This document shows positions 1-10,649 of a DNA stretch of 64,000 nt, one piece after another (the stretch's first letter is position 1; each line of letters begins with the position of its first letter). The stretch comes from Diphasiastrum complanatum. Lineage: Eukaryota; Streptophyta; Lycopodiopsida; Lycopodiales; Lycopodiaceae. Location of the stretch: the NCBI GenBank assembly GCA_029204225.1, contig CM055113.1, forward strand, positions 20,543,798-20,607,797, read 5' to 3'. A program made the position numbers and the translations under genes. The notes under the pieces are model-generated. The model saw only the letters and a program-made list of their open reading frames with translations. It was not told the DNA's origin and ran no database searches.

Positions 1-143
1 AAAATTGAAAACAAAGCATCACATTTACAAATCGACGCATACACAATGTGCATCAAATAAAGTACGTCCAACATTGGATATAATGTATAAAATGGTCTGA
101 ATATAATGTTCGACCATGTGGCCGCCAAACATGGAACATGATA

Positions 144-1130
144 TCAAACTGCTAAAAATAAGATAACAGAGTCACAATCAATGCTCTGGCTCTGACTCAG
201 ATGAATGCTACGGAGACAACTCAGGGCCCCGAGCTGACTCTCGCAGCCGATATCTATGCCTGTCTGAAACTGGCATGGGCTGTGTATCCGAGGAGGACTC
301 GTCATCCACATCCTCCCAATCTGCCTCCGCATCAGCCCCCAAGCAAGCCAAACCAACTAGACCTACTCCAGCTAAATGTGATAGTGCACCTCTAGCTGCA
401 CCCGAAGCCCTGCCAGGTCGTCCTCTCTTCCCTGGCTGTTTTCGAGCTCTGCCTTTCTTGTTCGGTGCACCCTTGGGCATTCCTGGTCTCTTGCGGATAG
501 GGGAGCTGTCAATGCCTCATCAACCCCATGCAAATCACCTGGCTGGCTAGGCTAGGCCCAGGCTGAGGCCGGCTGGGAAGCCAAAGAGGGGTATCCCTGT
601 GCAGCTGAGAGAGGAGGATGAGCCCGTAGAGTGTGTGCCCATGGGGCTGCTGCAGGTGGAGGAACTGGCTGTGGAGGGGCCGTCCCTGCAGGAGGCAAGT
701 ACAGCAGCGATATCTATTGAAAGGGGCGTTGTGGTGGCCGATACTGGTACATCCTGGGTGCTGCCAAAGGAGGAGCCAATGGAGTGGGTGCTGCCAAAGG
801 AGGAGGATGTGAAGTGGGTGCCACTGTGGATGTGGAACCTGGTGTTGCAGAAGTGTACGACAATGGAGGGGCTGCAGGCCTCAATGGCATCGGTGGCACT
901 GGAGGTGTTGTGCGGCGCATATAAACCCTCTGAGGAACCGGAGGAGCTGCAGGCACCTCATGTAGCTACTCTGGCTGAGACTCTATGTAGGGCATGCTAG
1001 CTCCTCCATGAGTCTGATAGGATCCAAAACCAATCGAGGGGTCCACACTTGGACTGGTGTATGAGCTCATGGACCGGATTGGACAGTTTCTGCAGTTGCC
1101 CATCTTGCTGCCAGAGTAGTAAGCAATATA
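144..1130 (-). pseudogene. hAT element C-terminal tail, degraded (tentative)
   Basis: On the minus strand this stretch reads as broken pieces of a proline- and alanine-rich tail (about 714-956) and then an acidic/serine piece with the motif DWEDVDDESSSDTQ (about 260-320). It lies downstream of the hAT transposase at 1437-3041, where the end of the protein would fall. A comparable acidic, serine-rich tail lies at the matching end of the second hAT copy (52571-53053). Several stops break the frame, and no terminal inverted repeat is seen before base 1, so the element probably runs off the window. The open plus-strand frame at 599-1000 is most likely its antisense shadow. The assignment rests on position and composition, not on a conserved domain. 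Confidence 0.35.
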
Positions 1131-1250
1131 TTAATGTAATTGGTCTTTATCTTTTCAATGATTGCTAGTTTGTTTTTCTATTGATGTTACATTTTTCCGT
1201 AATTTGCTTCGATCAAGTGCCTGAACCCTAAACCACATGCCTCTCACATG

Positions 1251-1431
1251 CAGGATGACCGAGCTGAAGTTCATCTGGGAGACGCGGTGGAACTACTTCC
1301 ACAGGAGTATTCACAGCGTTGCGCACATATTGCATCCCCTCTTCCTCTCTCCGACACAGATCGCAGACAGGGAGCTCGAGGCGAATTGGCTTGAGTACAT
1401 CCACAGAGTAGGCCCAGCTGTCACAATGTAG
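1251..1431 (+). pseudogene. hAT transposase C-terminal segment in inverted orientation
   Basis: A plus-strand frame reads ELKFIWETRWNYFHRSIHSV, then AHILHPLF. This resembles the conserved region of hAT transposases just before the dimerisation domain, where a Trp is followed by His-Pro/Ser-His and then a Leu-x-Pro block. It is preceded by a good splice acceptor (CACATGCAG at 1243-1251), so it looks like the start of an exon. The flanking hAT fragment, 1437-3041, is on the opposite strand and loses similarity at about 1437, just where this block ends. The likeliest reading is a local inversion inside one hAT element. Two separate hAT copies lying head to head would look the same. Confidence 0.55.
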
Positions 1432-1436
1432 AGTGG

Positions 1437-3041
1437 TCGAAGGAGTCCTGACAATGTCTGCGCATCCCTCCAGAACTGGTCTCCCCTCACCATGGAAGAA
1501 AAGTGCTCCCCATCCTCTGTGCACTGAAACGTACTGGCACGCCAAAGATCACTAGCAACCATCTGGAGAAGCTGTGCCCTGCACCTGATCAGACGGTCGA
1601 TGACCACCAAGTTGAAAGCAAAGCGTGTGCGGGCTGGCTTATGGAGGTCCAAATGGCTGAACACCCGCAACATGGCAAGAACACGCCTCTTCCTGGTGAC
1701 AAAAGTCACCAGGAAGAGGGCCTCCCAAACGATGGCTCTAACCCAGGGAAGTGCACCTATGTCCCCCATCAAAAGGTCTATGTCGTGCGCTGCACAGGGG
1801 GTATGAACGATGTGAGGGAACTCGGCCTCTAGCAGGACACCCATCTGAACGCAGTTGGTGGCATTGTCCGTCACCATCGTAACGACATGTTGGGGGCCTA
1901 TGGACAGGATGGAAGACCTAATGACATCAAACATGAACTCTGCAGATATGACTCTCCCCCCCCTGCTGCAATCCACAGCCCTCAAAAATTGTGTGCCCAT
2001 GTAGCTGGAGACCAAGATGTTGAGGATCGGCCTCCTCCTAACATCAGTCCAGCCATCGGACATGATGCGGCAACCGTATGTGGCCCAGTGGTGGCGTAGA
2101 GGCTCCATCTCTCTAGACAAGGACTTGACCCTATCTCTCAGCATGTGTGTGCGGACAACCTCTGAACCTGGGACTCTCCAGCTAGGGTTGACAGACTGTG
2201 CAAGGCGGAAGGCCCTTCTGAAGGGCTCAGAGTTGGTGATGGCAAATGGAAGGTTCAGCTCATAAAAACTGGCCACGGCCTGTGTGGTCTCTCTGTCCAT
2301 GTGCGGCTGATGGACGCCGCGCATGGTCTGTTGCCTAAGAACTCTCCCTGTTGGGCGACGGGTAGTGGACCTCCAGCATGGTGCAGCATCTTGGGCCTGC
2401 TCAGGTGGCGGAGAGTCCATGAGAAAGTCGTAAACTGGGGGAGTGCAAGCAACAATACGTGGTGGTGGAACGGCAGTGGCAATTGGCGGACGTAAGGGGA
2501 TGGGTTCCACCATAATGGGTGCAGACGGGGGTGCGTGTGGCGGAACTGTCTGAGGAGAATGAGGGGCAGTGGGATTGGATGAGGATGCACTCCGTCTCCT
2601 CATGCGTGCCAGCCAAGCAAGCAGCAAGTCGGGGACCGCCACGTAAGGAGCGGTGCAAAACCGGAGAACACCCTCCGAAATGGTGTTCTCCCCCGCCACA
2701 AGACGTGGCTCGTAGGTGTCCAGAAGTCGCTGCCTGACGAGGACGGACATGTTGCCACAAGGGGTAGCATTTATGGTGCCACCATTTTTAGCGCGTGCAT
2801 CGAGCAGGTGGCCTTGAAGGCGAGTGAGGGTGGCAACGAACTCGACCAGGCAATATCGGCAGTGCACGACCTTTGCATCGGTCTTGTTGGACTTGTCGGC
2901 AACCCGCCTGACAACGTCCACCTCTCGACAAGGTTGGAATGCACCATTTCGATAGAAGGAACTGGGGAAAAAAGGCAGAGATGATCGTGAACGCGATAGG
3001 AGGCGGAAGGCTGGAAAAACCACGACGATGACGGAAACACC
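1437..3041 (-). pseudogene. hAT transposase, BED finger plus DUF659-like core (copy 1)
   Basis: A long minus-strand frame, open for over 1.6 kb, encodes the N-terminal two thirds of a hAT-superfamily transposase, a cut-and-paste DNA transposase acting in the nucleus. From the N-terminus it shows a BED-type zinc finger (HCRYC, then TRLQGHLL, about 2810-2868), a proline-rich linker, and the DUF659-like catalytic core with SDGWTDVRRRPILNILVSSY (about 2005-2065) and VTDNATNC (about 1855-1880). Past about 1437 hAT similarity stops and the expected continuation appears on the other strand. The 5' end is cut by the copia LTR at 3042. The apparent ATG near 3077 belongs to that LTR and is not the true start. 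At two positions where the copy at 58625-60170 has introns, this copy reads straight through. Confidence 0.8.
3037..3041. repeat. target-site duplication, left copy (ACACC)
   Basis: ACACC directly precedes the left LTR (TGTTAGAATA) and recurs at 8473-8477 directly after the right LTR. Five-base duplications are what Ty1/copia integrases normally make. Confidence 0.85.
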
Positions 3042-3484
3042 TGTTAGAATAATAAATGTAAATGATGTAGAAGCCATAGGTTACTATGACCCAAAAGGTC
3101 GAGATCTGTGTAACCATGGTCATTTATATTTTAGGCCCAAGTTAGTATGAAACTAACTTGTAGGGACTCGTGGGTCCACTGGGGGCCTATACATGTGAAT
3201 TAAGTACCTAACTTGTTATTTGGGGTACTTAATTATTTTATGTAACTTATGGTAGCTAGATAGCTATTAGTCAAGTTATTGGACAACCAACAATCATGAA
3301 GGTAGATAGCCATCTTGGACTACTTATATGTAGCCATTCATTTGTATGAAACACACTTTTGTTAAGCAATCTACTATTCATACTGGCTGTCCACAAGTTT
3401 CTACAAGAGGGTCATCTAACCATCTCTCTCTTCTCTTTGAGAATACTTTGTGTTAATGAATAGTCTTGATTCTGAATTCCTACA
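3042..3484 (+). repeat. copia left LTR
   Basis: Starts TGTTAGAATAATAAATG and ends GATTCTGAATTCCTACA. It matches 8030-8472 throughout with no length change. It should hold the promoter and polyadenylation signal; no experimentally defined element can be named from sequence alone. Confidence 0.93.
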
Positions 3485-3496
3485 TGGTATCAGAGC
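3485..3496 (+). promoter_or_regulatory. primer-binding site for initiator Met-tRNA
   Basis: TGGTATCAGAGC starts at the first base after the left LTR. This is the standard plant copia primer site, complementary to the 3' end of initiator methionine tRNA, where minus-strand cDNA synthesis begins. Confidence 0.95.
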
Positions 3497-4112
3497 CATT
3501 TTTCAGAATTGATTGCTTGCTGGAGGGCACCCAATAGGCAGCCACATTTCTCCTCTTTTGGTTCATAAAAATCAAAATTTTTCTGATTTTTGTGGGGAGA
3601 GAACTGTTCGGCTCCTTCTTGTTTAATGCGTAGGAAATTGCAGGGAAAAGCTTGGAACCTCCACTCATTTGGGAGCCAGCAGTAGGGCGCCCACGCTCAA
3701 CAAGTTTTCATGTGATTGAAAACAGATTACATGCTTCAAATTTCAGATTTTCTTCTTGGAGGAGGGCGCCCATCAACCTTGAAGACAAATGTGTTTTTGA
3801 CACATGGCTGAAATTTTTCTGTTTTTGAGCCTGGAAGAAGGTCCTACCATCTGCTCCATTAGCACATTGAGTGCACACCATTTTACCACAAAAATTCTGG
3901 TTGTGGTTTTGGCTTCATTGGAAGCCTGCATATTAGTTAGTATTCTGTTTTTTCAGCAGAATACGGCCCTATATCTTCTTGTGAATGAGCTATTGCATGT
4001 GGTGTATTGCAATCTATAGTGCTCATTAATTCAGCTTTGATCTTGCCGATTTTTTAGTAGATTTTGGCCTGGAATCTGTTTTTCCCATCTACTATTAGCT
4101 GAATTTTCAGAA
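3497..4112 (+). other. copia leader region
   Basis: About 0.6 kb between the primer site and the gag start. Only short frames are present and no conserved domain is seen. This is the usual place for packaging signals, but none can be pointed to. Confidence 0.6.
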
Positions 4113-7100
4113 ATGGCCAAAAAATCTGAATCTATAGGTTCTTTGTTCAATGAAGATAGGTTGGATGGAACTAATTTCTCCTTGTGGTGCTACATGATCA
4201 AAAACCTCCTTATTGCTAAAGGTTTGTTTGAAGTTGTAAGTGGTGATGAAGAGAGGCCACCTAGTTTGGCACCTACTACACCGTCAAGAGCTACTTCTTC
4301 AACATATGTGGAGGTGTCTTCCGAAGAACAAAAGAAGTGGGATCGACGTGACACACAAGCACATTCGGTCATAGCGCTATCCGTGAAGAGATCAATCCTA
4401 CCTCACATTCGATCATGCAAGACTTCCAAGAGTGCTCGGGACGTACTTGCCAAGATGTTCCAAGTGAAGAATACAGCGAAAGTGCTTTTTCTACGTAATC
4501 AACTCTCAACATTGAAGATGCAAGAGGGTGATACGCTTTCAAATCACTTAATGAAGATCAAGGATCTTCGTGAAGAGCTTCTTAGCATTGACGAAATTGT
4601 CGAGAACTCTCAATTTGTATCAATTACTCTTAATTCAATTCCTCATTCCTATCTTCCATTTGTGTCTACTTTAAGCATATCTCTTAGGGGACAACAAATC
4701 TCCTTTGAAGAGCTTGCTGGCTTACTTCTCCAAGAAGAGCAAACAAGGATTAATTTTGGTGAACAAGAAGATCAAGCCTTCTTCACCAAAGGCAAAGGCA
4801 AGGGCAAGTGGAAAGGTAAGCCTTCTTCTTCCAAGGATCAAAAATTCAAGGAAGGCAAAGATCAAGGATCCAAAAAGATCCATTATTGTAAAAAGTTTGG
4901 GCACCACATTAAAGAATGTAGGAAGAAGCTTACTAAGGATAAAGAGAAAGGTATTGATACAAATACAGCCATGATTTCATTAGAACATCAAAAGGAGGAT
5001 GATTCTTTCAATGGTGATTTTGCTTTTGTCACTAAAAATCTCATTTCTAATCAGAATGAGATTTCTACCACTTCTCGACATGCTGGTTTTTCAGCAGAAA
5101 ACAGCACTACTTCAGCTTTGCAGGTTGCTGTTTTTTATTCCATTGATTGGGTGATTGATAGCGGAGCTACACGCCATATGACTCACCATAGAGACGTCTT
5201 CACAAAGCTTATGAAAATCAAAGATGGAAGCAAGGTTCAAGGTGTTGACAACACCTCCTATCCAATTGAAGGCATTGGATCTATACCACTCATTCTTCCC
5301 AATGGAGAAGAAAAGTACATTCGAAATGTACTTTATGTTCCTAAGAATAAGAAAAATCTCATTTCGGTCTCTACAATCATGAATCAAGGATTGATTGTAG
5401 AATTTAAAGAAGACAAATGTCTTATAAAAGACCCAAAGAGATCACTTTTAATTGTTGCTTCGGGAACATTGCGAGGAGGTTTGTTTTTGTTGGATATTTA
5501 TGAACCTAAAGCTTTGACATCCTTTGGTCTTGTTGCTACTAATTCACATGCATTGGAGTTGGCTAAACTATGGCATGCGAGGTACGGGCACCTCAATTTT
5601 GGAAGTTTGAATATGTTGAAGAAATTCAACATGGTGGAAGGCATTCCAAACATGTATGCGAAGGATGCATACTTGGTAAGTTTCAACAGAAGCCTTTTCC
5701 TATTGATGGGACTATCAAAGTTGGTGATAAGTTTGCCTTAATTCATAGTGATGTATGTGGTCCAATGAGGACCGAATACTTCGTTACTTTTATTGATGAT
5801 TTTTCAAGGTTTACATGGATCTTTCCTATGAAGGCAAAATCTAAAGTTTTTCAACGCTTCAAAGATTTTCTAGCTATGATAGAAAATCAATTTGTATACT
5901 TTGAAGATACTACGTATCGACCGAGGAGGGGAATACATTAAAAGTACATTCGGCACGTTTCTTCAAAGCAAAGGCACTCTACATCAAATGACTACACCTT
6001 ACACACCGCAACAAAATGGTGTTGCCAAGAGGAAAAATCGCACAATCATGGAGATGACTCGTTGCATGCTTAAGGCAAAGAGCGTTCCCCACAAGTTTTG
6101 GGCTGAAGCGGTTATTACGGCGACATACATTAGTGATCGGTGTCCAACTAAAGCCTTGAAGATTTTGACTCCTTATGAAGTTTGGTATGGTAAGAAGCCA
6201 TGTTTCTCACTTTCGCACTTTTGGTTGCACGGCTTATGCGTTTATTCCCGATAAGCTAAGATCCAAACTAGATGATAAAGGAGTAAAATGCATTTTTATG
6301 GGCTATAGTAGTGAAAGTAAAGGCTATAGATTGTTTAATGTGGATACTAACAAAATCATAGTGAGTCGTGATGTTCATTTTGATGAGAAGAACTCCTATG
6401 ATCTTGCTCCCATTCATGTCATGAAAGGGGACATCCCCCAAGATGACTATGTTGAAGTGTTTCCAGATTTGGTATCACCATCTAATGTTGAAGAGGAGGG
6501 ACTGCCATCATCCTCTAATGGACAGCCCACTGGTTCTTCAAGCGAACAGCCCATAATTCATCAAGAGGAGCAGATTTATGAAGAGGAACGGCCTGTTGAT
6601 AACTTTGGACAACATAGTCCAATTTCAGAGCACTTTGGACAACAAAGTGTTGACAGTTCAGATCACTTTGGACAGCAAAGCGTTGATCAAAGTAAGGTTG
6701 TTGGACAGCCTAAATCAGTCCCTAAATGGCTGTTGCAGACTTTGCAGGACAGCAAAGTGAACCGCTTCTATGAAGGGAAGACTCGTGCCTCATCTAAATC
6801 AGTAGAATCTGCTGATTTTCTGATTTTGCTCTTACATCTATTGAGGATAGTGCAATAGAACCTGTTTCTTATGAGCAGGCCAGAGGAGTAAAATGTTGGG
6901 AGAACGTGATGAAAGAGGAGTATGACTCACTCATAAAGAACCAAACATGGGTTCTTGTTGATCTTCCACATGGAAAGAAAGCAATGTCATGCATACGCTT
7001 TATGTCATGCATACATCTGAGTTTATCATCATCATTTTGCTATATGTTGATGATATTATCATTACAGGTAGTAATGAACAATATATTGCAGCCTTAAAAT

Positions 7101-7999
7101 CTGACCTTGCTTCAGTTTATGATACATCAGATTTAGGCCAATTGCATTTCTACCTTGGTCTTGAGTTTTTGCAAGGAAAGGCTGGAATCTTCATTACCCA
7201 ACAGTGGTACATTAGGCAGATTTTGAAGCGTTTCAAAATGGAAGATTGCAAGCCGGTTGCTACACCAATTGAGACGGGCCTGAAGTTAAGTAATCAAAGT
7301 GGTGGTGAACCATTTGATACTACACTATATTGTCAAGCGGTTGGAAGTCTCATTTACTTATGCAACTCAAGACCAGACATATCTTATAGTGTTTCCCTCA
7401 TGAGTCAATTCATGCATGCTCCGTTGACGTCACATTGGAAAGCATTGAAGAGGATCCTTCGATATCTTCAAGGAAGTAAAACACTTGGTCTGTTTTATCC
7501 TTCTAGTGATGATGCATGTTTGGCTGGTTTTTGTGACTTGGATTGGGTGGAGATCAAGACACTAGACGCTCTACTAGTGGTCATTGCTTTTTCATTGGAA
7601 ATTCTGCAGTTTCTTGGTTAAGCGAAGCAGCCCACCATTGCTACAACCTCAAGTGAAGCAGAATATAGAGCAACGTTTTCAGCCACTACAGAGTGTACAT
7701 GGCTGAGACAATTACTTGTCGATATGAAGCATGGCCAGCCCTCAGCTACTCTCCTATTTACGGATAGTCAAAGTGCTATTGCCATTGCACGAAATCCAGT
7801 ATTTCATGCAAGAACAAAGCATATCGAGATCCACTATCACTTTGTTCGGGAGAAGCTTTATAATGGCGACATCACGCTTGAATATTGTCCCACGGAGGAT
7901 AATATTGCAGATGTGTTCACTAAGGCATTGCCTAGAGTTCGATTTAAAGCTCTTTGTGAAGCTTTAAATTTAAAGCAACATGCTGATTTTCTTACTTAG
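4113..7999 (+). pseudogene. copia gag-pol polyprotein, frameshifted, reverse transcriptase partly deleted
   Basis: The polyprotein starts at the ATG at 4113. In order: gag of the UBN2 type (LDGTNFSLWCYMIKNLL); a zinc knuckle at about 4876-4920 reading HYCKKFGHHIKEC, in which the first Cys is lost; aspartic protease DWVIDSGATRH (about 5146-5178); GAG-pre-integrase WHARYGHLNF; integrase with HSDVCGPM, a second catalytic Asp in RIDRGGEY and PQQNGVAKRKNR carrying the Glu-region block. Frameshifts lie near 5670, 5905 and 6210. Reverse transcriptase starts at about 6905 but jumps at about 6985-7005 straight to the C-terminal palm (YVDD at 7043-7054), so several hundred bases are gone. RNase H follows (LFTDSQSAIAIARNPVFHAR, about 7752-7811) and ends at 7999. 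The RNase H frame is interrupted near 7620. The product would be non-functional. Confidence 0.92.
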
Positions 8000-8019
8000 T
8001 GAATACATGTCATTTTCAT

Positions 8020-8029
8020 TTAAGGAGGG
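8020..8029 (+). promoter_or_regulatory. polypurine tract of the copia element
   Basis: The purine-rich run TTAAGGAGGG ends directly at the TG of the right LTR. It is the expected primer for plus-strand synthesis. Confidence 0.8.
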
Positions 8030-8472
8030 TGTTGAAATAATAAATGTAAATGATGTAGAAGCCATAAGTTACTATGACCCAAAAGGTCGAGATCTGTGTA
8101 ACCATGGTCATTTATATTTTAGGCCCAAGTTAGTATGAAACTAACTTGTAGGGACTCGTGGGTCCACTAGGGGCCTATACATGTGAATTGAGTACCTAAC
8201 TTGTTATTTGGGGTACTTAATTATTTTATGTAACTTATGGTAGCTAGATAGCCATTAGTCAAGTTATTGGACAGCCAACAGTCATGAAGGTAGATAGCCA
8301 TCTTGGACTACTTATATGTAGCCTTTCATTTGTATGAAACACACTTTTGTTAAGCAATCTACTGTTCATTTTGGCTGTCCACAAGTTTCTACAAGAGGGT
8401 CATCTAACCATCTCTCTCTTCTCTTTGAGAATACTTTGTGTTAATGAATAGTCTTGATTCTGGATTCCTACA
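8030..8472 (+). repeat. copia right LTR
   Basis: Begins TGTTGAAATAATAAATG and ends GATTCTGGATTCCTACA. It is the same length as the left LTR and differs at about a dozen sites by eye. ACACC follows at 8473-8477. Confidence 0.93.
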
Positions 8473-8640
8473 ACACCAGTAGCAGGGGCGGAAGGCAACA
8501 GATCGTACACAAAGACAGTATGAAGGCAAGGAGGGCGCGCACAGCAGAGGGGGCGCGATGGGCAGGGAGAGAGACGAAGTGAGGGGGAGGCAAAATTAGG
8601 TTTAAAAACAAAAATATTAAATAATAAAAATATTATTATA
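8473..8640 (-). other. continuation of hAT copy 1 beyond the copia insertion
   Basis: The sequence right of the target duplication continues the interrupted hAT 5' part on the minus strand. It is GC-rich and then turns AT-rich at about 8595. No start codon can be fixed and no conserved domain is visible. The link rests on the shared target duplication. Confidence 0.5.
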
Positions 8641-8644
8641 TTAT

Positions 8645-8678
8645 GGTACCGCAGCACCAGTATGGTGCCGCGGTACCG
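8645..8678. repeat. imperfect palindrome with GGTACCGC arms
   Basis: The segment starts GGTACCGCAGCACCAG, ends GGTGCCGCGGTACC and can fold on itself with few mismatches. A further CCGCGG copy follows at about 8685-8692. Such clustered palindromes occur near hAT ends, and this one lies on the 5' side of hAT copy 1, so a subterminal role is possible. Confidence 0.5.
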
Positions 8679-8697
8679 GGAACTACCGCGGCTTCTA

Positions 8698-8698
<1 letters not shown>

Positions 8699-8739
<41 letters not shown>
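8699..8739. repeat. (TA)n microsatellite
   Basis: An uninterrupted run of about 20 TA units. Confidence 0.97.
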
Positions 8740-8741
<2 letters not shown>

Positions 8742-8850
8742 TTGCAAGGCTTGAACATGATTGATGGAACGAGCTACAGGTGATGAGTGGTGTCTAGGCA
8801 TTTGTTTCTGAATAGGGAGATCGGGAGGGTTTGAATCTGCAGGGCATATG

Positions 8851-9150
8851 TCAAGACATTTCTTGGTGTTGTACTTGTCTGAAATCTCCACAACCAACCT
8901 TTTGATCAAGCAAATGAGTGAGAAAACAGGTAGGTAGCAGCACCTTAGGCATTGTAGGTTCTCGGAGAATAGTTGTAGGACCAGCTCTATGTTTGACAAA
9001 AACAAAAATTGGTCTAACCATCGTACAAGCGTAGAGGACTTGGAAGCTGTCACAGTCGTGGTTCAAAACTTCAGGTGGCACGACATCAAATATGAGAAAA
9101 GTGTCATCTCTAGGGTGTAAGAAACCTGGCCCATTTGATTGTCTTCGAAT
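8851..9150 (-). pseudogene. unassigned coding-like fragment
   Basis: A minus-strand frame stays open for about 100 codons and has balanced composition, with pieces such as RDDTFLIFDVVPPEV and TMVRPIFVFVKHRAGP. Further similar coding-like sequence continues in another frame toward 8760, hinting at one frameshift. I do not recognise the family, and I see no good splice sites that would join it to the CCCH gene whose exons lie on the same strand at 12535 and above. It could be a transposon remnant or an unrelated pseudogene. Confidence 0.3.
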
Positions 9151-9449
9151 GTCTAGGAGTATAGTCGTATGTTTAGGAGTATAGCTGTATGTCCAACGAC
9201 ATTAGTGCATGAGGTCATTGGACATCAGAAGCAAATGCTTTTACACCTTCAGAGACACTTGAGACTCAAGAAAGGACTGGCAGTTGACCTGGGTGAAAGT
9301 GTATGTTGACTATTGAGGTATGTACTGGTGAATGTATGGTACCTGCTGACTGGATAAGGGTACTTTATAGTGAAGTAAATACGGAAGTCTGCCATGTGCA
9401 TTGTGCAAGGATTGTTCTACTTCTGTCCTTGTCATAATCACAAATTGAG

Positions 9450-9540
9450 ATCCAAGGTTTGGCTCAGTTGCATCCAACGATTCTTCGCTCCCAGGTTCAA
9501 GCTCCCCCAGGAACCAAGATGCATTATCACAAATGGAAGC
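9450..9540 (+). repeat. tRNA-derived SINE-like repeat, copy A
   Basis: It contains TTTGGCTCAGTTG (about 9458-9470), resembling a pol III A box, and CCAGGTTCAAGC (about 9491-9502), resembling a B box, about 30 bases apart. It aligns with copy B at 9999-10090 over most of its length, with a gap of about 10 bases just after the A box. Both copies share the 3' block ACCAAGATGCAT. The spacing and both boxes fit a tRNA-derived SINE head. No poly(A) or target duplication is clear. Confidence 0.55.
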
Positions 9541-9998
9541 TGCACATAACACATCTAACTTTCTATGTCATAAAGCACCACCCAATACACATCACTGAGT
9601 AGTCAAGTTTCTAAAACCCTGAGCATCACAATGTACTTTTTTTAACACCTGCAAGCTACTTGTGGTTGCAAATGTAAATCGACTTAGAATTGTCCATGCA
9701 CCACTTTAAAACCCCGGGCATCTACTTTGCAAGACCTGCAAATAGAACCTGGGAAAAAAAGAAATTGATTTTTTTTTCCAAGCATTCTGATCCAGACCTC
9801 TTGAGAAAGCCGAAACAAGTGTCCCCTTCAGGGTCTGGAACGCAGTCAACTATGGCTTAAATCATGTGCAAAACTTCTTCAACTTATTCATCGGTGAGCA
9901 CTTCATTCTCCAGGTACGCATAAGCATAGCAATATCATGAGTTGGTGTCCACAAAACTTATACAATTTTCACTAATGATAGAACCTTTTCATAGTCAC
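9541..9998. other. no gene found
   Basis: About 450 bases of intronic or intergenic sequence with only short shadows. It has poly(T) runs (about 9767-9777) and nothing coding-like. Confidence 0.6.
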
Positions 9999-10090
9999 AT
10001 TATCCAAGGGTTGGCTCAGTTGGTTAGCTTGGCATCCAAAGTTTCTTAGGTCCCAGGTTCAACCCCCTTGGAAACCAAGATGCATAGTTA
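9999..10090 (+). repeat. tRNA-derived SINE-like repeat, copy B
   Basis: It has an A-box match TGGCTCAGTTGG (10012-10023), directly followed by TTAGC as in tRNA D-arms, and a B-box match GGTTCAACCCC (10056-10066). Spacing is tRNA-like. The 5' block ATCCAAGG and 3' block ACCAAGATGCAT are shared with copy A. It does not fold as an intact tRNA by eye, so it is a tRNA-derived repeat or tRNA pseudogene, not a tRNA gene. Confidence 0.6.
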
Positions 10091-10649
10091 GAACTCGCTA
10101 GATAAAATAAAACAAATTATCCAGAGTTGCCACATGACAAGTCTCTGTGCGGCCACAGTACACTATCTATACGAATGTAATCTGATACAAGAGCTAAAAC
10201 CTTGTTCTCCCCAATCATCAGAACCATCCAATAGAAATGTTTTGTTTCTAAAACATCCACAATTATGGGGAATGCGAGACTGTTCGCATAGGCCTATCTA
10301 ACTTGTGTGCCAATTCAAAGTTAAAAGACATTCCATAGGCAACTCCATGTGTCTCAAGCCCCATGTTATATGATTCCACGTCAATCACTAGTATTTGGGC
10401 CTTCGTGGTTGGTGATTTTAGTTATTGGCATTGAACCTTATAAATTGCTTTCTGGGGAAAACATTATTTGTTGATTAGTAATCATGTATTAGAGGCCTTT
10501 TGGTTTTGGGCTTATTATTGGTCCTTATTACGAATTCACAGACCTAGCTTCTCCAAATGCATAAATAGGCCTATGAAGTATTATTATTCAGCGGATTGAT
10601 TGGAGCGTAAAGCTCATACTTGCTTAGATAATTCATTCCACCTTATGCT
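10091..10649. other. no gene found
   Basis: AT-rich sequence without an open frame of note, between the SINE-like repeat and the GGAACG-rich block. It lies downstream of the last recognised exon of the CCCH gene, so it may be intron. Confidence 0.6.

Larger units (their letters stand above)
3042..8472 (+). mobile_element. Ty1/copia LTR retrotransposon, structurally complete but defective
   Basis: The element is 5431 bp, bounded by two 443-bp LTRs of the same length that begin TG and end CA. It has a Met-tRNA primer site directly after the left LTR, a purine tract before the right LTR and an ACACC target duplication. By eye the LTRs differ at about a dozen positions (about 97% identical), mostly transitions, so the insertion is fairly young compared with the other elements here. 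It landed in the 5' portion of a hAT element: hAT-side sequence resumes at 8473. The internal polyprotein is frameshifted and lacks most of the reverse transcriptase, so the copy cannot move by itself. Confidence 0.93.

Noticed and set aside
599-1000. Plus-strand ORF of 133 codons
   Set aside because: It is antisense to the proline-rich hAT tail frame on the minus strand, has Glu/Val-rich shadow composition and no domain.
9999-10090. Functional tRNA gene
   Set aside because: A and B boxes are present but the acceptor and anticodon stems do not pair by eye; a tRNA-derived repeat explains it better.
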